Shown here: positions 14,270 through 19,191 of the stretch, piece by piece
Layout of the letters: each line of letters starts with the position of its first letter
How positions within the stretch are numbered: position 1 is the stretch's first letter
Origin: Myxococcota bacterium
Lineage (GTDB): Bacteria > Myxococcota_C > UBA6777
Direction: 5' to 3'
Assembly: GCA_023150835.1 (NCBI GenBank)
Contig: JAKLKB010000161.1
Span: 1-19,191 of the forward strand
DNA: 19,191 nt
Notes under the pieces: generated by a model
Told to the model about the DNA's origin: nothing
Database searches by the model: none
Seen by the model: the letters and a program-made list of their open reading frames with translations, nothing else
Program-made: the position numbers and the translations under genes

Positions 14270-14350
14270 CTCCTCTACGCACACCGCGAATCTCCCTCTC
14301 CCACCACACGACCGACTCTCCTCCCTCTGCCATGCCACTCGATCCACATC

Positions 14351-14665
14351 CGCATCCACAACATCCGTAATCGAGCGATTTCGGGCCAACCTCCCCTACA
14401 GGTGGTGGCATTTCGCATCCACAACATCCGTAATCGAGCGATTTCGGGCCAACCTCCCCTACAAGTGGTAGCATTTCGCATCCACGACATCCGCAATCGA
14501 GCGATTTCGGGCCAACCTCCCCTACAGGTGGTAGCATTTCGCATCCACGACATCCGCAATCGAGCGATTTCGGGCCAACCTCCCCTACAGGTGGTGGCAT
14601 TTCGCATCCACGACATCCGCAATCGAGCGATTTCGGGCCAACCTCCCCTACAGGTGGTGGCATTT
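14351..14665. repeat. 63-bp tandem repeat, five copies
   Basis: Units begin with CGCATCC at 14351, 14414, 14477, 14540 and 14603, and a sixth begins at 14666 but diverges after six bases. Copies differ by only a few substitutions (ACAACATCCGTAA in two, ACGACATCCGCAA in three). Each contains TCGAGCGATTTCGGGCCAAC and CTCCCCTACAGGTGG. Confidence 0.97.
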
Positions 14666-14726
14666 CGCATACGTGGTGTGTGGGAGTGAGCCGATTTCGG
14701 GCCTGTGGTCTTCACACGGCGATGCG

Positions 14727-16580
14727 TCAGCGTGGTGAGGGAGGGGAGAGTTTTGGATCGCGGAGGCGTTTGAGCAAGATCAGGGTGCAATCGTCTTGGG
14801 CAGGGAGAGGACCACGAAAGCGGGCGGCGGAGAGGAAGACTTGGGCGAGGATCGCTTCGGCGGGGAGTTGGTGATAGGCTTGGAGGAGAGCCTCAAGCCG
14901 TTCGATGTCGAACTGGTGGCCCGTCTGATCGGCAGTTTCGGTGATACCGTCGGTGTAAAGCAAGAGACAATCGTGAGGAAGAAGCTCGCCTTCGGCGTCT
15001 TGGTAGTGGGGTTTGAGTCTTGCCCAACGGCTCATACCGAGGGGGGAACCTTTGGCTTTGAGGCGTTGCACGCGATTTGTTTCGGCGTGAAGATGCAGCA
15101 GAGGCTCGTGGCCGGCGCTGGCAAATACAAACTGTCCGCTGTGCATATCAAGGATCACGAGCAGCATCGTGACAAACATACGGGGGAGCATATCTTCGGA
15201 GACGAGTTGATTGACTTGTTGGAGGACTTGGGCGGGAGAAGAAGCAGATTGAAGCGAGGCGCGCAGGACGCTCCGAGTCATCGCCATGATCAGCCCCGAA
15301 GACACGCCATGCCCCGACACATCGGCCACCACCAAAGCGATCCGATGCTCATCAAGCATCAGATAATCGAAGTAATCTCCACCGACTTGTTCCATCGCCA
15401 TGCTTTCGCCGACCAATTGGAAGTTCAAAAGCTGCGGGATCTCCTTGGGAAACAGAGAGCGTTGGATCTGTTGGGCGAGACGGATATCTTGTTCAAAGCG
15501 TTCTTTTTCAAGGGCGATCTGCAACAGGCGGGCATTTTCGATCGCAGAAGCGGCTTGGTTGGCAAAAGCGGTGAAAAAGTCGAGATCTTGTTTGGTAAAG
15601 CTCGAAGAGGTCGGGCGATGGCTGTCTGCATACAAGACCCCCAAGACACCGTTGGCGGTCTTTAAGGGGGTGCAGATACAGGTGCGGATCGCTTGGCCGA
15701 GAACGCTGCGCGCTCCATCAAGCCAGTCTTCGCGCTGTGCGTCTTGGGTCAGGACGGCCTTTTCATCGCGCAAGACACGCGCAACGATCGTCGAACTGAG
15801 TGCCACAGAGTCCGTCGGTCCGTTGCGATCGCGGAAAGCAGACCAATGAAAGGCGTTGCTTCGGGACTCCGCTTGTGCATAACGTTCGGCAGCTTCGGAA
15901 GGTGGGATCTGTGGGGCGAGGATCAACAACGCCGCACGATCGATCTCCATCGTATCGAAGAGCAGTTCCAAGACATGCTGGACTTTTTTCTCGATGGCCT
16001 CGGGCTTTGAGAGCGATTTGCTCACAGCAAGCAAGATCTCTAACATCCGCTCTTGGGGCGAACGTGTATCCGCCGAAACACGCGGTGGAACGGGAACACC
16101 CGGACGCGACAGAGAAGCCGATGGCATCGGCCCGATCGCGCCCCATCGCGTGCTGCCGATCAAGGTTCGTACATCATCCGTCAAAGGGCGAACGTCTTGA
16201 CTCGCCAAGACGATCGCCCCACCACTCGCACTATCCGAGGATCTTGGAGAGGGCGCGCTCGGGGCGCTTGTTTGTGGCGACAAGGTTGTCAGTCCGATCC
16301 GATCGCCATGTTTGAGTGTGGCTTCTTGGGCAGGCAGATCATTCACCCGCACATTGCCCTCCAAGGTCCGTAAGCACACCTCGCCCTCTTGCACACGCAA
16401 CTCAAGATGTCTTGGCGCGATCCCTTCAAACGGCAAGACGATATCGTTTGTCTCGGCCTGCCCCACCGACACGATCGCACTTTCAAGTCGAAAGACGCGC
16501 CCCGCAAACGGGCCATGCTCCGCCAAAAGGCGCGTCATCGGGCGTCCGTCTGGGCCACGTTGCTGAATGAATACAAACAT
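14727..16580 (-). CDS. FHA-GAF-PP2C phosphatase (RsbU/SpoIIE type)
   Basis: A 617-residue cytoplasmic regulator. Residues 22-100 form an FHA-like domain, but the usual phosphothreonine-binding Arg and Ser are replaced (VSVGQAETNDIVL, IAPRHLEL). A Ser/Pro linker (101-175) leads to a GAF domain at about 178-357 (LGVLYADS, FFTAFANQAASAIENARLL) and a signalling helix with LAQQIQRSLFP. The PP2C phosphatase domain is about 385-606 with all metal ligands: GGDYFD (D402), ADVSGHG (D420), YTDGITE (D544) and QDDCTL (D597). Such proteins dephosphorylate anti-anti-sigma factors or other Ser/Thr-phosphorylated partners; no such partner gene is nearby. The ATG at 16580 is chosen for AAGGACA upstream. It follows the lamin-tail gene by 96 bp on the same strand. 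The two kinases in the window are possible opponents, by inference only. Confidence 0.93.
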   Translation of the reverse strand: MFVFIQQRGPDGRPMTRLLAEHGPFAGRVFRLESAIVSVGQAETNDIVLPFEGIAPRHLELRVQEGEVCLRTLEGNVRVNDLPAQEATLKHGDRIGLTTLSPQTSAPSAPSPRSSDSASGGAIVLASQDVRPLTDDVRTLIGSTRWGAIGPMPSASLSRPGVPVPPRVSADTRSPQERMLEILLAVSKSLSKPEAIEKKVQHVLELLFDTMEIDRAALLILAPQIPPSEAAERYAQAESRSNAFHWSAFRDRNGPTDSVALSSTIVARVLRDEKAVLTQDAQREDWLDGARSVLGQAIRTCICTPLKTANGVLGVLYADSHRPTSSSFTKQDLDFFTAFANQAASAIENARLLQIALEKERFEQDIRLAQQIQRSLFPKEIPQLLNFQLVGESMAMEQVGGDYFDYLMLDEHRIALVVADVSGHGVSSGLIMAMTRSVLRASLQSASSPAQVLQQVNQLVSEDMLPRMFVTMLLVILDMHSGQFVFASAGHEPLLHLHAETNRVQRLKAKGSPLGMSRWARLKPHYQDAEGELLPHDCLLLYTDGITETADQTGHQFDIERLEALLQAYHQLPAEAILAQVFLSAARFRGPLPAQDDCTLILLKRLRDPKLSPPSPR

Positions 16581-16676
16581 CGGACTGTCCTTGATGGAGT
16601 GGCGCAGTACGCCAAGCAAAAACCACAACGCCCACGAACAACCGCAGCTTCGAGAGACAAAGCCACATCCCGCCTG

Positions 16677-18806
16677 CTAAAAGGGCGTGCCGTCGGCCTT
16701 GGTCCCGGGCGAATAGGCCCCCACAGCGCCCGTCATCGTGCTGTGTTGTGTGCAGGTTGCGGGGGTGAGATCAGGGGAGCGGTTCACCGATTGATCATTT
16801 GCACCGTTGCAAGGGGCTGCGGCGGTGTAGGCAAAGGAATCGATCGTGATCCCTGTGGCGTTTTGGAGGTTCACCGTAGCCCCGCTGTTGGACAAGACGA
16901 GTGCGATGCTGGCGACGTAGACAAGGGCGTTTCCAAAGTTGGAATGTGGCATCCCTGTGTTGACTTGGGGGTCAGCCGCCATCCCGCCGCTAAAGATTAC
17001 GATGGCTTTGCCGCTCGCCATAGCGAGTCCTTTGGGGAAGGTGTGTTTGAGCGTTGTACCCACAAGCAGTTTGACGCCCGATAGATCGAGCGTTTTTCCG
17101 CTGACATTCACGATCTCCACAAACTCATCTTGTGTGGAACTGATCGTACCGTCTTTGTTGACATCGCTGGTGGTCGAAGGATCGGCCAAGACTTCGTTGA
17201 TCAGGATATCGCCCGCAGCAGGGAGAGCACCGACGGGTTCGGGGGTCACTTCGGGTTGGGGTTCAGGCTGAGGTTCGTTTCCACCGTCTGCGGGCGGCTC
17301 AGCGATCGGCTCGGCGATCGGCTCGGGATCAGGATCGGAAAACAAGCGGCCATCGATCCGCGTCCCGGGTGAAAACAACGTACCGCTGGCGACCTCGGAA
17401 TGTTTCGCACAGGCCCCCTTGGTTTCGGGGAAAAGCGTCACCGATTGATTGATATCATCGCCCACATTGCAGGAGGTCGATGCACCGTAAGCAAAAGAGG
17501 CGATCGAAGTTCCTGTGCCATCCTTCAAAGCGATCACCGCACCACCGTTGGTCAAAGGAATCGATGCGGTAAAGACCATCGCTCCGCTGAATTTGGGGTG
17601 CGGCATCCCTGTATTGATCTGGTTATCGCCCACCATCCCGCCGCCAAAGATCACCACAACGCCACGTGGCTCGATCGCGATCCCCGCAGGGAAAGTAAAC
17701 TTATCACTACCACTCACGGTCAACACAATGCCCGATAAATCGAGCTTTTGTGCAGAGATGTTCACGATCTCCACAAATTCGTCTTGGGTCGCGCTGGTTG
17801 TGCCGTCTTTGTTGGCGTCTCCTGTTGTGCCTGTGGGAGGATCGAACAGGACTTCGTTGATCACAAGATCGCCCGCTGCTGGTTTCGGAAGCAGCGGTTG
17901 TTCCGAAGAAGGCTCGCCACCATCCGTCATCTCAGAGCTGGTCTCGACTGGAGGATCTTTAAACAACGTACCGTCTGCGCGGGTGCCCGGGGAAAACAAC
18001 AAGCCCGACGAAGAAGCGCGGGTGTGACGAGTGCAAAGACCTGCGGGCGCTTCGGGAGAGCGGGTCAACGATTGGTTGACCGCAGTTCCACTCAAACAGT
18101 CGCCTTGACCGTACGCAAAGGTGTCTAGCTCCTGCCCGTTTGCATCAAACAGCCCCAACGTTCGGGGATCTGTCACCAACCCCGATGAGGCGCGATAGAC
18201 CAACGCACCGCTGAACTTTGAATGGCCTTTGCCTGTGCCGACTTCGTTATCGCCTGTCATTCCGCCACCAAAGATCACAAGGGCTGTCCGTGCAGGAAGC
18301 ACCGCCGACGGAAGTGTAAACAGAACAGCATCGTTGACCTTCAACACAACGCCCGTCACATCGAGCGATTTGTCTGTGTGGTTGACGATCTCAACGAAGT
18401 CATCTTGGGTGGCATCGCGCTTTCCGTCTTTGTTGGCGTCGCCTGCGAGATCATCGGGCGGATCGAACAAGACTTCGTTGATGAACAGATCGCCTTTGAC
18501 GGGTTTGTCGGCGGTCGGGGTCTCGGGCGTAGGTTCGGGTAGCACGCCCTCGGGCAAAGGCTCGGTCGGCGTCGTCTCGCTACCTGTTCCGTCTGTGTTG
18601 GGCTCGATCGGTGGGATATCGGGATTGTTGGTCTCGCTGCCATCGGGCTTTGTGTCCACAACACACTTGCCTTCAATACAAACTTGCCCACCCGCGCAAT
18701 CCAACGCTGTACGACAGGTCGGGCCACACCCCACCCCATACAAAAGCCAACCCACCACCCCCAAGATCCCCACAACAGAAAACACACGCGACTGCAAACG
18801 AGACAT
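16677..18806 (-). CDS. Lipoprotein with three lamin-tail domains
   Basis: A 709-residue exported protein. The signal runs to a lipobox at C27 (WLLYGVGCGPTC), followed by a short Cys motif (CRTALDCAGGQVCIEGKC) common in myxobacterial surface proteins. A Pro/Glu/Thr linker leads to three lamin-tail (LTD) repeats at about 105-283, 311-488 and 531-709. Each begins GDLxINEVLxDP and has a DxNKDG loop, then QDEFVEIVN, FPxG, VIFGGGM and an SPGTxxDG end with a cysteine pair. The DxNKDG loop suggests calcium binding. LTDs are extracellular immunoglobulin-like folds in bacteria, often in nucleases or adhesins; no enzyme domain is present here. The start at ATG 18806 suits the signal peptide, though AAGG touches it; a TTG at 18875 would add 23 residues. 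A promoter and hairpin lie upstream. Confidence 0.88.
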   Translation of the reverse strand: MSRLQSRVFSVVGILGVVGWLLYGVGCGPTCRTALDCAGGQVCIEGKCVVDTKPDGSETNNPDIPPIEPNTDGTGSETTPTEPLPEGVLPEPTPETPTADKPVKGDLFINEVLFDPPDDLAGDANKDGKRDATQDDFVEIVNHTDKSLDVTGVVLKVNDAVLFTLPSAVLPARTALVIFGGGMTGDNEVGTGKGHSKFSGALVYRASSGLVTDPRTLGLFDANGQELDTFAYGQGDCLSGTAVNQSLTRSPEAPAGLCTRHTRASSSGLLFSPGTRADGTLFKDPPVETSSEMTDGGEPSSEQPLLPKPAAGDLVINEVLFDPPTGTTGDANKDGTTSATQDEFVEIVNISAQKLDLSGIVLTVSGSDKFTFPAGIAIEPRGVVVIFGGGMVGDNQINTGMPHPKFSGAMVFTASIPLTNGGAVIALKDGTGTSIASFAYGASTSCNVGDDINQSVTLFPETKGACAKHSEVASGTLFSPGTRIDGRLFSDPDPEPIAEPIAEPPADGGNEPQPEPQPEVTPEPVGALPAAGDILINEVLADPSTTSDVNKDGTISSTQDEFVEIVNVSGKTLDLSGVKLLVGTTLKHTFPKGLAMASGKAIVIFSGGMAADPQVNTGMPHSNFGNALVYVASIALVLSNSGATVNLQNATGITIDSFAYTAAAPCNGANDQSVNRSPDLTPATCTQHSTMTGAVGAYSPGTKADGTPF

Positions 18807-18920
18807 CCTTGCCGGTTTCTCAACACACAAGACGATTCCAAGATTCTTTCCTGTGAGGCCCTCACCGCCGCGCAAAGCTGAGAAACCGCCTCCTTCCTTG
18901 ATCTTTACGGAGCGACAAAA

Positions 18921-18938
18921 AGCCCCTAGATACGGGCT
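18921..18938 (-). terminator. Terminator-like hairpin in lamin-tail gene leader
   Basis: On the minus strand AGCCC and GGGCT form a stem around an 8-base loop, and the stem base runs straight into a run of five T. It lies about 15 bp after the predicted transcript start and over 110 bp before the ATG at 18806. It may be an attenuator, or end a transcript arriving from outside the window. Confidence 0.4.
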
Positions 18939-18954
18939 GTTGTTTCAGTCTCCA

Positions 18955-18983
18955 ACCATACAGCGCACCGCATCTTCGGTCAA
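18955..18983 (-). promoter_or_regulatory. Sigma70-type promoter of the lamin-tail gene
   Basis: On the minus strand TTGACC (18978-18983) and TATGGT (18955-18960) are 17 bp apart. Five and four bases match consensus. The start would be near 18948, giving a leader of about 140 bases. Confidence 0.5.
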
Positions 18984-19005
18984 GGCGTATCCAATCAGAT
19001 AGGAG

Positions 19006-19056
19006 TAATACGAAATCCGCCCATCGCGTGATCAAACGATGTAGGGGCGCTGCCCC
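19006..19056 (-). repeat. Dispersed palindromic repeat, copy C
   Basis: Read on the minus strand, GGGGCAGCGCCCCTACATCG is followed by TTTGATCACGCGATGGGCGG, then ATTTCGTATTA, the same order as copies A and B. On its far side (19053-19070) is a 17-bp segment also found, inverted, at 5893-5909. Confidence 0.7.
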
Positions 19057-19095
19057 ATACGCGCCTTGTGAAGCGGAGGAAAGCCCCCCACCCCG

Positions 19096-19119
19096 CCCTC
19101 CCCCGTGAACAGGGGAGGG
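19096..19119. repeat. Perfect GC-rich palindrome
   Basis: CCCTCCCC and GGGGAGGG form a perfect 8-bp stem around an 8-base loop (CGTGAACA). No T tract follows on either strand. This kind of sequence is a common intergenic palindrome in many bacteria. Confidence 0.6.
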
Positions 19120-19191
19120 AGCGAAAGTCGGAAGCCTCGGGGATTTTGTTTTTTCATGACGCACGCTGTATGCACGAAATGCAGACGCTGC

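Larger units (their letters stand above)
14224..14726. other. Convergent intergenic region with 63-bp array
   Basis: These 503 bp separate the ends of rpsR and the phosphatase gene. A weak hairpin (14253-14269) follows rpsR, then five 63-bp repeats (14351-14665). The frames open across it on both strands follow from a period divisible by three and have no ribosome sites. Confidence 0.6.
18807..19191. other. Right edge: promoter, leader hairpin and repeats
   Basis: These 385 bp hold the promoter (18955-18983) and leader of the lamin-tail gene, a dispersed repeat copy (19006-19056) and a perfect palindrome (19096-19119). No gene is supported. A 100-codon minus frame here is made of repeat sequence. 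Confidence 0.6.

Noticed and set aside
14351-14665. CRISPR array
   Set aside because: The 63-bp units follow each other directly with no unique spacers, and no cas gene is present.
14220-14790. Repeat-encoded proteins of 147 and 171 residues on the minus strand
   Set aside because: Frames stay open only because the period is divisible by three. They overlap the end of the phosphatase gene or rpsR and lack start signals.
18862-19164. A 100-codon minus-strand frame at the right edge
   Set aside because: It is made from the palindrome and the dispersed repeat, a usual source of false genes, and overlaps the lamin-tail promoter.

Overview
The window looks like chromosomal DNA of a predatory or social deltaproteobacterium, most likely a member of the Myxococcota of moderate GC. 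The evidence is the gene content: two Ser/Thr protein kinases, one carrying a PEGA domain; a TPR/PEGA protein; two exported proteins ending in an AgmX/PglI-type C-terminal domain; an FHA-GAF-PP2C (RsbU/SpoIIE-type) phosphatase; a lipoprotein with three lamin-tail domains; and a Tat-exported PhoD-like phosphatase. No database search was possible, so the taxonomy is inferred.

Layout. 1-217: no gene; a DNA hairpin resembling an IS200/IS605 right end. 218-7026 (all minus strand): a kinase-PEGA gene followed closely by a TPR-PEGA gene, a second kinase, and a lipoprotein with an AgmX-like end. 7279-10538 (plus): an HDDC2/YfbR-like HD phosphohydrolase, a 35-unit 9-bp minisatellite, a secreted protein with a cysteine at exactly every tenth residue, and a secreted AgmX/PglI-like protein. 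10740-13884 (minus): a possible frameshifted small gene, a VWA lipoprotein and a PhoD-like phosphatase. 13924-14223 (plus): a stand-alone rpsR. 14351-14665: five 63-bp tandem repeats. 14727-18806 (minus): the FHA-GAF-PP2C phosphatase, preceded by the lamin-tail lipoprotein with a good promoter and a hairpin in its leader. 18984-19191: dispersed repeats only.

The biological theme is envelope and surface proteins together with Ser/Thr phosphorylation signalling. Kinase-PEGA plus TPR-PEGA probably form one transcription unit that senses the envelope. The PP2C phosphatase could oppose such kinases, but that link is only inferred. Most other products carry Sec, lipoprotein or Tat export signals.

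The most unusual aspects are structural. There are several unrelated tandem arrays (9, 24, 24, 51, 9 and 63 bp), all with periods divisible by three. One of them expands the activation loop of a kinase, and another sits between the catalytic segments of the HD enzyme. The cysteine-decad protein is the strongest candidate for something undescribed. Other points of note are a lone cysteine-poor rpsR, a dispersed palindromic repeat family, and a possible frameshifted gene that overlaps the rpsR promoter on the other strand.
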